Below are positions 36,325 through 48,685 of a stretch of 64,000 nt of DNA, in pieces. Made by a program: the position numbers and the translations under genes. This stretch comes from Nipponacmea schrenckii (taxonomy: Eukaryota > Mollusca > Gastropoda > Lottiidae). The stretch is taken from the NCBI GenBank assembly GCA_030562195.1, contig JAUJPP010000005.1, positions 10,598,826 through 10,662,825 of the forward strand, written 5' to 3'. Positions within the stretch are counted from its first letter, which is position 1; every line of letters starts with the position of its first letter. A model generated the notes under the pieces. The model had not been told where the DNA came from. It ran no database searches and was given only the letters and a program-made list of their open reading frames with translations.

Positions 36325-37417
36325 GTAAGAGTGAAATTTTTTTATCTTTTCATCAGCTGTCTTTATAGTTGAGATAGCATAGCATGATTTATTATTTTAA
36401 AAATGAATTTTATTTGCACATTTGCAAGAAATTTCTTTGTAATTAGGCGTATTAAGAATTTTGATATCTTCAATATGATTTTTGAAGTTTTCATTTTTTT
36501 TGCAAAAGTTAAAAAAGAAAAGTTTCGTTTCTTTTTTCTGAGTAGTCAGATTTATCAAGCATTAGTTTTTAAAACGCTTAAAATGAAGACTCTGTCTGAA
36601 AATTAGAATCCGTTCTTATTCTGACATCTGAAACGCTTTTTTTTCAAATTTCTGGTGACTCTTGGACTCCTGGAATTAAGGAGGACCAACAGTTAATATT
36701 TCAAGCACAAACTGAAAATACGTGGAAAATCTTTATTATAAAATTTAGGTTTTTCATTGAACATGATATAATTAATTAGCACGTGTTCTTGACTATGGCG
36801 ACTGATTAAGACTGCACGTAGGAAATATCGCGGTTTTCGATACGACTACTTGAAGCCGCTAATAGACGATATACAGTCTCTATCGATACAGTAGAAATAT
36901 AACAAGCAAATACACGTAGTGTGGATACGGACATACAGATATATTTCGCTTATATACTATATTCTACCTTATTGGTAATCCTGGACTGGACATCAGACCG
37001 CGCACTGTACCTCGTCAATTAGCTGCTAGAGTACCTTGTATCTATATTTTTTTTTATCTCATCGTGAAGCTCAGAAGGTGTAGATATATAGGATGTAAAA
37101 CTCCCTTTCATTCTCAAATTATTATTAGGTCCTCGAAACTAACAAGTTAAATGTAAATCTCAAGAATACATGGTTCCTTTTACTATTTAGTTTCTGATCC
37201 TCGGGACTTCAAAAATATCAGAAAATTCGTCGCAGTCGTAAGTGTCGGACGTAATAATTTCGGATGTCCTTATAGTCAAGTGAGGGCGTATGTCCTTCCT
37301 GATTTGTATCTCATTTTCACACGGAATTCTCGATCGCTTTCTCATATCCTAGTTTCTTATTTCAGCCTTTTTCAGTTATCAAGAACACGCTCTACTCATC
37401 ATAATTCAACAGTCAAA

Positions 37418-40400
37418 ATGTCTGAAATTCAAGTCATCTTACAATCTAACGGAGCCTTCAAATCCGAACTGATGGAGGAATTCCTTTGCAACAAAATGAA
37501 CGAGTCGACCATGTTGTCGAGCGTTGATAGTCAAGGGAACCTCATGGCATCACCATCGACATTTGCTCCAGATTCTAGATCCCAAATCGCCGATAATCAA
37601 CGCGTGATCGATAACCAGACTCGTCAACGTGTCGACAACAGCCAATACGACAATCAGTCCAACGTCACTACGACTACGGCGTCCGACAACAAAAACAGAA
37701 ACGGCAACGGCAACGGCAACCAACAGTACTCAACTGCAGCTGCTTGTCATCAAGATTCTAATGCCAATACAGATACTGATCCAGAGCTTCGAGAAATGCA
37801 GAAACCGGTGTCTCCAGTCCGAGCTAAGCTTATCAGTGAAGCTACAGATGCTATCGTCTCAGCTCATCTTGGAACAACTATCAATACTTATGATAATGTG
37901 GCAGAGGCCGAGAAGAAAATTAACGAAAATATGGCTTCTGGAAATATGGTAAGAAACTTTACTTTGTTACGAGAGAGGTTAGGGGGTTTCCCGAGGGCAG
38001 TGGTTGTTGGATTGGTAGATTGGTAGTTTGTCTTGCCTTGTGTCACACATATGTCACCTCATGAAAACGCTTCATCGATAATGTTGTAATAATAACTTGA
38101 AAAGAGAATTTGATGTTATTCGTAATGCTTGCAGTTCTGCAAAGATGGGAAATGGTCATTAGGAAAGCGCATGTTGGCAGAACTGAAAGAATTCTTCTAA
38201 TTTTCACCTTTTCTTTGCAGCCTGATATGTCAAAAATGGCACAAAATTCAGGGGCAGTTTGGCAGAAGTTTGTTGCTCAAATGGTACCAGAGATTACCAA
38301 AGCTGTCAAATTCATCAACAGACTTCCAGGTAAGTTTCACCTTTGATCTCGAAGCTCGGTGAGTTATCTTTAATTACCAAGCTTAAAATTTAAGTAAGCA
38401 CAATTTAGGTATCAATACGGGTAATATTAGTATCATTATTATTAGTTAAGGGCAATATCGGTATCATAGCGGACAATATCAATAAGGTCATTAACTATAT
38501 CATCAAGAGGAATATCGGTATCAATAAGGCCATTAACTATATATCGGTATCATAGGGGACAATATCAATGAGGGTAATATTAGTATCAACCAGGGCAATA
38601 TCGGTATCAATGCGGGCATTAACTATAGTATTGAGGGCAATATCGGTATCATAGCGGACATTATCAATAAAGGCATTAACTATTTATCATCAAATGCAAT
38701 ATCAATATCAAAGCGGACAATAACTATATCAACGTGAACAATATCGGTATCATAGCGGACAATATCAATAAGGGTATTTACTATATCATTGAGGGCAATA
38801 TCGTATCAACGAGGACAATATCAGTATCTTAGAGGGCAATATCAATATCTTAGAGGGCAATATCAATATAAATACAGACAATTTCATGCACACATATTAA
38901 ATTTACTTGTTGCGCAGAAGTGCAACCGATATACTTCCTCTATAGATAATGTCATTCATGTCGACATAATCACTGACCTACTTAACTTATATTTCAATGA
39001 ATAAATCAAACATTGACAAAAATTTGCATAGACTTAACCTAGTTTCTGTATGTTATGCACCCACGACAAATGTTAAATGAATAATTCGCCTCAGTTCTTG
39101 AAAGAAGTACAGTCATTTAAATGTATATCCAAAATAGAGCGTAACTAAGATACCCTTTCATATTCAATTTGATTCGAGTTATAGCGTACTTGAGACTTGT
39201 ATGGCTTACGTCAAACACTCGTGCCCTTGAACAATTATCTATATAAGTAAAACACATAAGGGACCAAGGTTCAATGTTTTGCAATTTTGTGTCCTACTTG
39301 TTCAACAGAAGGCCTTTGTTGGTAACCTTTTGTGAAAATTATTTAATTCTGTCTTTTCCATTGTGAACAATCATAACGTACACCCTTCTCAAACTTGAAA
39401 ATGTCAACGCTTCCAAGGTCACGCACGTGCCTTGTTAAATAATAAACAAAGACCGTTTTCAAGGTCATCTGAAAGAAACTTTTGGCAACCAGATGGGCAC
39501 CATGACATGGGGATAGTAAGGGAGCGATAATTGCCAGATTTTCAATACACTGAAAGCATTGTTAGATGCATTCGAATTTCATTAAACACGAAATGTAATA
39601 CGTTCAAGGTCAAATTAACCCAAATTTCTAGGAAAGCTGTAAAAAGAAATGTAGTGACATCAAGGTCAAGTAACTCTTGTGAAAATAATTAAAATTTTGA
39701 AGAATGTGGGAATCTTATATTTGTCCTAGATCTAAAGTATTTATGCTGCTTTAAAACGTTGCCCTAGTATCAGGCCATTACGATTATCAAGTCTCGAGTT
39801 ACGAGGCCGAGAATAAAAACCAGTTTCTCGCATAATTATATATTAAGATTTCAAAATATTACAACTATTTCTAATGTCTAGACGAGTCGAAACGAGAAGA
39901 ATTTTCTAAAGCAATTATTTTGACAAATTTAAAACCAGTTTTTTTGTAAAGATGTAGGCTACTTGTGAATTTTTTGCCTTTTATAGACATTGACTTCAAT
40001 TTATCATACTTATATTATATAGCTTGACTTTCTGTATATATGCCAGTCTTATATATAAAGTAGATAAATATTGAGCCGTTAATAAAGTAGAACTACATTT
40101 TTTAATAATCATTTTCTATCCATGGACTTCTATAGATATATTTTTTAATAATCATTTTCTATCCATGGACTTCTATAGATATATTTTTTAATCTTCATTT
40201 TCTATCCATGGACTTCTATAGATATAAATCTTTTTTCTTCAGGATAATAATAATCATTTTCTATCCATGGACTTCTATAGATATATTTTTTAATCTTCAT
40301 TTTCTATCCATGGACTTCTATAGATATATTTTTTAATAATCATTTTCTATCCAAGGACTTATATAAATAGAATTCATTTCTTTATAATGACATGTAATAA

Positions 40401-43034
40401 TGCGAAAATACGTTTTGTTCTTACACGGAAATAAAAACACACGGACGTAGTTGATAACCATATCAATTTCTTCTTAAATAGAACGACGTCGTGGATTATA
40501 ATGCATATGCTTAATGTTTTGGTGATGATGCAAGGATGTTTATAGTGATGTAAACGCCATTATTATGGATTTGCATATGAAAATAACAGAGTTTCTGCTC
40601 CTTACACCTTCTTGATGCGAACAGAAATAGTTTAAAAGATAAACTTCACTAATCTAAAAATAAATTTAATTGTTAGATCCTTGACTATTAGACTTCATCA
40701 CAGTATGTAAACGCCATATTTATGGATTTGAATATGAAAATAAATAGTTATATAGACCTAGATTCGTAACGACTATGACCTCACGAACAGAAAGGGCATA
40801 TTGTAAAGGACGATACTTTATAACCTAGTGATGTTAACCTTTCAAAATAAAATATTACCTCTAATTTATGGAGCACGTTATTGACTCAATATGTCCTTAT
40901 ATGACCTAGCAAGATAAGCTTAGTTTAAAAATAGAGCTTTGAAATCCATGAATGAAGAATTTAAGAACTTAAGATCAATTTGAATAGATATACGATATGG
41001 TTAAACAATGTAGACTAGGCAAATGATATTAGATATAGATATACTTATACTTGACTTAGCAACGACTATTTCACAAGCTATTTTTGCACCCTATTTTCAA
41101 GGGCCTTTGATTGTTAACTTTTCCTTGAACGGTAAAATATTGGGGAATACCCTCTATCATCCAGTACCTTTTTTGCCTACGCACAGCTTTGACGATTGAG
41201 AATATCTGGGCGTCAGAGACTAATAGGGGAATTGTCAGTTAAGGAGCTAACACAAAATTTTAACTTAAACAGTCGCAACCTTCTTTGTTTGTTCTACTTG
41301 ATGAAAAAGAAGTTTTACGTCTTACTATATGGTCATTGATTAAGCTGATGAAGACTATGCATTAACACCATGCAGTATGCAATGAGGGAAATGTTGAGAC
41401 TAGTTCAAAGCAATAATATCACAGTTATGACCAGTTTGCAAATTTTCAAAAAAATGTGTCCGTTTTTATTTTCAGGGTTTCAAGCTATCCCCAAAGAGGA
41501 TCAAATGAATCTGATAAAACAAGGATCGTTTGAAGTTTTATTAACCAGATTCTGTATGTTAATCAATGTTGAAACTGGTGATATGATCGACCCCTCACTC
41601 ACAATTAAATTCCCAAGGTAACTTGACTTTCTTTTATGGACCCAAAATCAAAATGTATTCTATGGAGGGTACAGTAAGTTTTGAACATGTCCGTGGTCAA
41701 GCGTCTTCTCCATGACAAGTGATACGAACTGGATATTGGGAAGTTGGAGACCCAGGAGCAAAGAGCATTATGAACGCTGTAGATTTGAATTTAAAAATAC
41801 GTCCATATGTTAAAGATAGCAATGTAGTGGGATGTAGTTCAGACTTGTATGGAGTCAAACCTTTGACGTGCCGAAAGCAGTTTTATTGTGGGGCATTCGA
41901 GAATTGCCAGAAAGAGCGTTAATGATTGAATTGATGTTTTCAAATTCTATTTCATTTTTTCAGAAAAGCATTATCTTCGATGCCAATGGGACAGTTATTA
42001 TTAGAGTTTTACAAAGTTGCTGAAAAATTCAACCCCTTAAATCTGACGGACGGTGAAAATGGTCTGTTCTCCTCGATTCTAGTCATGTGTCCAGGTATGT
42101 AGCTTTATATATTTTTGATAAAAGGGAGTGGGAGGCAGATATCAAGAGAGGCGTCCGGGGTACTTCTCTCGTCCCCATTTTCTGAGAGAGCACCTTTCGT
42201 ATGGGCATACCATAATAAATGGTACCGATGATACCCCTGGGTAATATATGTGTATGACATTGGGGGATCGTTATGAATGTAATTTAAGCAAAAATGTGTG
42301 GGACGATTGTATCCCGTCCCTTGCAAGAACGACAAAACAGCCATGCCTCGTCCCACATTGTGTACATGTATATATCCTATTGTCAACGGTTCAGCTTTTG
42401 TAATTCCTTTAATTCAAAACATTCTGTTTCCTTTTTTCCAGAAAGAGAAGGTCTACAGAAAAAATCTGATGTAGAAAAAATTCAAAATTTATTCAAAAAA
42501 GCTCTATATTTAAAATTAAAAGAAAATCATTCTGGTGAGTAATTTTGAATTATTAAATTGTCGTTTAATATAGGTGCGCATAATATTAGGAATTATACGT
42601 TATGTACGCATTAGTGATTTGAATATGCACGAGAAAAAAAAACACGATGGATCTAAAATGATCAAATTGACCTTCGAACCCCGTCTTTTGCTTTAGGTAT
42701 AATGCATTGAATTTTGAATACGCTAGTGTACGCTCTAGATTTGAACATTCACGAAAAAAAACTGTTAAGTACGATGCCTCGAATGCATCTGAAATTATCA
42801 AATTGACCTTCGAACCCCGTTTTTGGTTTCGGATTATCTTATTAAATTTAGGCTATTTTCAATTTTTCAGATGCTGACTCTATATTCACTAGACTAATGT
42901 CCACAATCCCCGTGTTCGCCGAAATCAACGCCAAGCATGCAGCTGCTTTATCCAAAATGAAACAAGCTGCTCCATCAGAGTTCGGTCAGACATTCCAGCC
43001 CTTACACCAGGAGATGTTCACCTCTAACAACTGA
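37418..43034 (+). CDS. NR1-type nuclear receptor, ligand-binding domain without visible DNA-binding domain
   Basis: Coding exons 37418-37948, 38221-38329, 41476-41617, 41964-42094, 42442-42534 and 42871-43034 join in phase to 389 residues. All junctions are GT-AG. Residues 1-130 are polar and low in complexity (DNKNRNGNGNGNQQ). Helix-1-like sequence starts near PVSPVRAKLISEATDAIVSA. The ligand-binding-domain signature is FINRLPGFQAIPKEDQMNLI (from residue 208), followed by KQGSFEVLLTRF, LTDGENGLFSSILVMCP and LYLKLKENHSGDADSIF. The C-terminus PLHQEMF (379-385) fits the AF-2 helix-12 consensus. The wording is closest to E75/Rev-erb and PPAR (NR1D, NR1C). Rev-erb lacks helix 12, so this is not a plain Rev-erb. 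The two-zinc-finger domain expected before residue 130 is absent. The ATG has a good context (AAAATGT), and an acceptor just upstream allows a non-coding first exon. It may be a receptor without DNA-binding domain, or an E75B-like isoform whose other first exons lie elsewhere. Confidence 0.9.
38400..38880. repeat. Degenerate GGCAATATCGGTATCA repeat in a receptor intron
   Basis: GGGCAATATCGGTATCA and GCGGACAATATCAATAAGG alternate irregularly about 15 times inside the 3.1-kb intron between coding exons 2 and 3. Confidence 0.85.
38881..40089. other. Intron sequence, no feature recognised
   Basis: Part of the large receptor intron. CAAGGTCA-like words (AAGGTCAC, CAAGGTCAA) occur several times between 39410 and 39670, which resemble nuclear-receptor half-sites but may be chance. 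Confidence 0.4.
40090..40370. repeat. ~43-bp tandem repeat in a receptor intron
   Basis: Six copies of TTTTTTAATAATCATTTTCT plus ATCCATGGACTTCTATAGAT plus ATA. One copy has a short insertion (CTTTTTTCTTCAGGATAATA). Copies are nearly identical, so the array is young. Confidence 0.92.
40371..41299. other. Intron sequence, no feature recognised
   Basis: Remainder of the large intron. AAACGCCAT-TTATGGATTTG occurs at about 40553 and 40709 as a diverged duplication. Confidence 0.4.
41300..41395 (-). mobile_element. SINE-A 3' end fragment in a receptor intron
   Basis: GATGAAAAAGAAGTTTTACG, then TCTTACTATATGGTCATTGA, then CCATGCAGTATGCAATGAGG. It ends about 80 bp before coding exon 3. Confidence 0.75.
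42640..42830. repeat. Intronic direct duplication
   Basis: ATCAAATTGACCTTCGAACC plus CCGT occurs at about 42659 and 42797, each preceded by an ACGAAAAAAAA-type run; the copies are about 138 bp apart. Confidence 0.75.
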
Positions 43035-44700
43035 ATAGGTGTAGGAATCTCGTGGGGTTCGAATCTCTAGAATATCAGCAAATGAAAAGACATTATAGTG
43101 TTGATATAGTTCAGGGTCAAAAATTCAAATTCAAGTCTAGAATTTGATTGGTCGAAAACAATCAACTGATGTATATGATTGGTCGAGATCAATTCATGAT
43201 TAATTATGATTGGTCGAAATTGAAAGTTTAATTCGATTGGTCGAAATTGAAAGTTTAATTCCATTGGTCGATTGCAATCAATTCGCCTATCGATTGGTTG
43301 AAATTCGTAATGAAAGGAGGCCAATGATTGGCTGAAGAATGTTCTGCACCAATCAAAATACTCTAACTTTGAAAGATTTGAATTTAAATTTGCGAATCCC
43401 TTAAGTTATTTATTTAGGACCATAAGACAACAAAAGTGCAATCTTACTATCATTATCATCCATCAAAATCTATCATTGAAAAATAGTCTCAAAAATATGT
43501 GAAAAAAAGTAAAACACTTAAAAGTGCTTGAATAAGCCAAAACGGATTTGTTACAGTTTTTTTAAATTTCATACTTACTTGTTAACTGTCAAAATTGGTG
43601 TAAGAAATTTTTTACTCAAATATTTAACTGGTTTAGTTTGAATTTAAATGGGTGTGTTCCTTTAATTATATATTTAAAACTGTATATTGCAAGCTGCAAT
43701 GAACCTGAAGTAATGTAATTAAAGGCACTATCCCGTTTTTATTTTTAAAGTTTAAATATTGTGTAATTGAAATCGTAAACTTCGTTATATTGTTATGACA
43801 TATATTCAGTAGTTGTAAGTAGCGAATTTTGTTATTTTCAATATTGGCTAGCTGAACAAATTAGTAAACTTTCAACTAACAATGGCACATCAAGTTTTTT
43901 CAAGCAATCATTAATTTTTTGTAGAATATATATCATCGTTATCATTGTAAATAAAATTAAGTTATACAGTTTTAGCCCATTAATTACGCGACCTCGTCAT
44001 CATCATGGGCTTGTTGTCAGAAACATCATAACTTGAGATCTTTTTAACACTCCTGATTGGTTGAAATATTATTTGAAATTTTAGAACGTAATTTGATTGG
44101 TTGATCTTATCACGAACAAAAACTTCATGTAATCTGATTGGTTCTTTCTCAAAATCGTCACTTGATTGACAACAATCTTTGTCCTACGATTGGATAGTAA
44201 TTTTTAAATAGGCCAATCACATGCCTTAAAATTACTCGTTATCCGAATTTTTTTTATGATGTTTCTGGGTGATTAAGTCCAAAAATTTGAAACCGGTTAC
44301 TTTACATTTACACTTTTAGTATTTAGGGTCCAATTTCACTAAGCAATCATATTATGACAGAAATAGGTGTTTCTTTTTTAAACTTCTTTTCTGAAATAAT
44401 TTCTAAAAATTAGAATTTTGGAGCATGCCCATAATGGAATCTCAATTTTAGAAAAAAAATAAAATAAAACTTTGGGATCAGAAAATTTGGATCAAATTTA
44501 CAATCATTGTTTAGTTTGTGTTACATATACCGCGACGTGACGTTTTTGATTATTATTAGTTTGGCAAATATTGTAATGTGACGCCGTGATTGTGACAACG
44601 TGACGCCATTTGTAACGATATTGTCCTTAGTTTTTATCTGGTTTATTATTGTATATTTTTATATTATAATCTGTTACAAATAAATGTTTAGAAAATCATC
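43035..44700 (+). other. Candidate 3' untranslated region of the nuclear receptor gene
   Basis: No open exon follows the stop. AATAAA at 44679-44684 after a long AT-rich stretch is the best polyadenylation signal. Further AATAAA words near 43950 and 44461 could also serve. Confidence 0.4.
43135..43340. repeat. GATTGGTCGA cluster
   Basis: GATTGGTCGA or close forms occur about seven times at 15-40 bp spacing after the receptor stop codon. A second looser group (GATTGGTTGA) lies at 44050-44210. ATTGG is the inverse of the CCAAT word, but a promoter role downstream of a gene is not supported. Confidence 0.7.
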
Positions 44701-44914
44701 TTTTATCATTCAACCCCATCCACAGCACTTTGTTTGCATCAGTACAATTTTAATTGAGGACGAGAAAAGCCTTTTATTATGCCCATAATAGTATTTTAGA
44801 TACTAAAATCTACTTTTGCTGATTTAGCAATTAATGATTTGTCTTGTACGATCCAGACTACACGTTTATAGCTTCAATTACAGGACTTCAAAATAACTCA
44901 AAAACACAACTCCC

Positions 44915-46680
44915 TGTTTCAAGAACACAACTTACTGCTTTAATAATGAAACTTACTGTCTTAATAACACAACTTACTCGTTTAATCTTAATTACAGTTT
45001 AATAACACAACTTACTGTTTCCAAACACAACTTACTGTTTCAATAACACAACTTACTGTTTCAATAACACAACTTACTGTTTCAATAACATAACTTACTG
45101 TTTCAATAACACAACTTACTGTTTCAATAACACAACATACTGTTCCAATAACACAACTTACTGTTTCAATAACACAACTCACTATTTCAATAACACAACT
45201 TACTGTTTCAATAACACAACTTACTGTTTCAATAACACAACTTACTGTTTCAATAACAAAACTTACTGTTTCAATTACACAACTTACTGTTTCAATAACA
45301 CAACTTACTGTTTCAATAACACAACATACGTTCCAATTACACAACTTACTATTTCAATAACACAACTTAATGTTTCAATAACACAACTTACTGTTTCAAT
45401 AACACAACTTACTGTTCCAATTACACAACTTACTGTTTCAATAACACTTCTTACTGTTTCAATTACACAACTTACTGTTTCAATAACACAACTTACTGTT
45501 TCAATAACAAAACTTACTGTGTCAATTACACAACTTACTGTTTCAATAACACAACTTACTGTTTCAATAACACAACATACTGTTTCAATTACACAACTTA
45601 CTGTTTCAATAACACAACTTACTGTTTCAATAACACAACTTACTGTTTCAATAACACAACTTACTGTTTCAATAACACAACTTACTGTTCCAATTACACA
45701 ACTTACTGTTTCAATAACACAACTTACTGTTTCAATATCACAAAATTCTGTTCCAATTACACAACTTACTATTTCAATAACACAACTTACTGTTTCAATA
45801 ACACTTCTAACTGTTTCAATAACAAAACTTACTGTTTCAATAACACAACTTACTGTTTCAATAACACAACTTACTGTTATCAAATCTACTGTTTTAATAC
45901 AACTTACTGTTTCAAAAACAACTTACTGTTTCAATAACACAATTCACTGTTTCAATAACAAAACTTACTGTTTCAATAACACAACTTACTGTTTCAATTA
46001 CACAATTTACTGTTTCAATAACACAACTTACTGTTTCAATAACACAACTTACTGTTTCAATAACACAACTTACTGTTTCAATAACACAACTTACTGTTTC
46101 AATAACACAATTACTGTTTCAATAACACAACTTACTGTTTCAATAACACAACTTACTGTTTCAATAACACAACTTACTGTTTCAATAACATAATTCACTG
46201 TTTCAATAACACAATTCACTGTTTCAATAACACAATATACTGTTTCAATAACACAATATACTGTTTCAATAACACAATATACTGTTTCAATAACACAATT
46301 CACTGTTTCAATAACACAATTCACTGTTTCAATAACACAACTTACTGTTTCAATAACACAACTTACTGTTTCAATAACACAATATACTGTTTCAATAACA
46401 CAACTTACTGTTTCAATAACATAACTTACTGTTTCAATAACACAACTTACTGTTTCAATAACACAACTTACTGTTTCAATAACATAACTTACTGTTTCAA
46501 TAACACAACTTACTGTTTCAATAACACAACTTACTGTTTCAATAACACAACTTAGTGTTTCAATATTACTGTTAATCAAATCTACTGTTTCAATAACACA
46601 ACTTACTGCTTCAATAACACAACTTACTGCTTCAATAATAGAACTTACTGTTTCAATAACACAACTTACTGCTTCACTAA
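44915..46680. repeat. 21-bp minisatellite, about 80 copies
   Basis: The unit AATAACACAACTTACTGTTTC repeats head to tail for about 1.75 kb. Point variants (ATTACAC, TTCCAAT, ATATACTG, TTCACTG) occur in runs, which shows local spreading of variants. The period is seven codons, so long open frames exist on both strands (for example 45519-46193 plus and 45305-45883 minus) reading as heptapeptide repeats. These are by-products of the repeat. Confidence 0.95.
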
Positions 46681-47284
46681 AACAGGGATTTCAACCAGCG
46701 GGTAATCATGACTTGGGGGTACCAAAGCCCATAATAGCATATGATCAGCACTAGAAAATAGATTGTCATGGCAATGTCGTAAATAACCTCATTGTCCATT
46801 ACATGATATTGTCGACATTTGAGTTCCATCGGATTTAAAAAAAAAACAGACTTGAACTTTTATTTTATTTCAACAATTAAAATCTGTATCCTTATGGCAA
46901 AAATAAAAATTTCTACACTGTATAGAGAATATCTGCGCCTTAATGGCAATCAAAGTTTCATATATAGAAAATGGCAGATACAACTTCAGCCAGACATACG
47001 GGCACCTGTTTTTGGTTAACCTTGAAATATGATGAGCTATCCAGAAATCAAATTTGGCACTCAGCAGAAACGACCGTTAAAATATGACTGTAAAAAGCCA
47101 ACAGCTGTTATTTCGATGAATATTAACCATCAAGTTGTCAGCGAGCGGGAGTAAAAGATAAAATATATTGAAAGATAACAAACATCTGTACAAGGCGATT
47201 TGATATCAATTTTGCCGACATTTCAAGGTCGTTTGTCTGAGTGCAATACTTACTGAACGACAGGAATTCGAATGAGAAATTGAA
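46681..47284. other. Intergenic, no gene recognised
   Basis: A 66-codon frame at 46819-47019 has no recognisable similarity. Confidence 0.4.
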
Positions 47285-47320
47285 ATGAAAATGAATGGAG
47301 TTTTACATCCTATGAAGAAG
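47285..47320 (-). mobile_element. SINE-A 3' end, short piece
   Basis: GAAAATGAATGGAGTTTTAC then ATCCTATGAAGAAG. Internally deleted. Confidence 0.6.
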
Positions 47321-47424
47321 ATGGAATTCGTATGAGGATTTAACCAGCTTGAACAGAGTTAAAAGGATTTAAAAGAGGTTTTCTTAAATTGCTATGTCTA
47401 TCGCAGACACTGTAACAAAATGTA

Positions 47425-47745
47425 ATGAAACTGAAAAGAGTTTTACATCCTACTCTTCTGCATCTAATGGGCTACTGAAGACGGCCAATTTCATACTCAA
47501 TGAGAAACAATTAACCAGGACAGCAGCATTAGGCTACTCTTTTTGCAATTTCTAAATGTCTAGGGATCTGTAGCTTGCACAGTCTGTAGCACACAGGGCG
47601 TCGGTTTATTGTCCCATGTGAATGTCCCTCAGACCTGCATCACTGACAGGGGGAAACAAGCAGAAAAATCCGAAAGTGAATCTAGACCTTTACCGGTATT
47701 GCCGGTTAGTGAGCAAACCTCTAATTCACCAAGCCACCGCAGCTC
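47425..47745 (-). mobile_element. SINE-A, near full length
   Basis: Reverse: AATGAAACTGAAAAGAGTTT, TACATCCTACTCTTCTGCAT, AGGACAGCAGCATTAGGCTA, GTCTAGGGATCTGTAGC, GTCGGTTTATTGTCCCATGT, CATCACTGACAGGGGGAAAC, TCTAATTCACCAAGCCACCG (A-box side). About 320 bp; one of the most complete copies. Confidence 0.88.
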
Positions 47746-48619
47746 CAGATGCAGTGCCTGGCTTACAAAGAGCCAACATAGCTAATATGTTTGTTAGGAT
47801 AATTCATTTCCCATAGTCAGATATGGTCAGTAGATATCGTTGTAATGTCACAGTGCTGAACAAGAACATAGTAAATTTTTACTCGTTAGTCGAAAAACAC
47901 GAAACTGCAATGTAATAAAAGGGAGATAACTCCTTCTAAAGATAACATTTTCATGTGGTAGTTGTTTGAAGGGTTTCGACAACACTGGTTGGGAATAAAA
48001 GTAATGTTTGGATAAACCCAAATCGTAGCCTTTATAGGTATCCCACTGGTGCTTGATAACCACTCAATATATAATTTTTGTCAATTCACAAAATTTTATG
48101 TCTGAAATCAATTATTGCAACCATTTTCGTATGGATTGAAATATTAACTACTTAATACGACCTACGAAAACGAGTCTTGCCTAGTTATTGAAATTGCCTA
48201 TGGATTGAAGAAAATGTTGACCACGGAAATATATTATTATTATTTTACAGAAGGGAATTTTTAGTCCAAAAGATGGGTGATTTCACATGATTTAACACCA
48301 ATTTTAGCTCTAAAAATATCTTTTCAGTTCCACAGAAAAATAAATTTATTCCCCAAAATAGCTAATTTTATAGAACCGGATGAAAAATAAAATTTACACA
48401 GTATATTCCAATGTCTTTTAGCCTTTTTCTAGCCGAATTGCAGGAACAACTGTCCCAGACATCTTAAAACAGAAAGTACCAGTACTAAAAATATCTTATT
48501 TACCTTATTTGTCCTTGAAAACTTGATTCAAAATTTCGAATTACCGCCATTAGCTTTTGAGATTTCCTGTGGTGTGATGAGCTGGTCGGACAAGTTCTGC
48601 AGCACGTGCGAAATAATCG
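47746..48619. other. Intergenic; dispersed repeat fragment
   Basis: GCCGAATTGCAGGAACAACT near 48433 matches the GGAATTGCAAGAACCACA unit of 8.76 and 21.42 kb. No gene is supported. Confidence 0.4.
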
Positions 48620-48685
48620 TTTCGTGTCGTGTCGTGGTGTCGTGTCGTGTTGTGTTGTGTCGTGTCGTGTGTCGTGTCGTATTAC
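48620..48685. repeat. GTCGT/GTGTC microsatellite
   Basis: Mixed GTCGTGTCGTG and GTTGTGTTGTG units over about 65 bp. Confidence 0.9.

Noticed and set aside
37629..37952. 107-codon frame overlapping the first receptor exon
   Set aside because: It is an alternative frame of the receptor exon; low-complexity translation only.
38881..39700. Further exons within the 3.1-kb receptor intron
   Set aside because: The flanking coding exons join in phase without them, and no receptor-like sequence is seen between.
45305..46579. Long open frames with heptapeptide repeats on both strands
   Set aside because: They arise because the tandem period is 21 bp. The translation has no domain, and both strands are open equally.
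44915..46680. CRISPR-like regularity
   Set aside because: The repeats are continuous with no unique spacers, and the genome is animal. It is a minisatellite.
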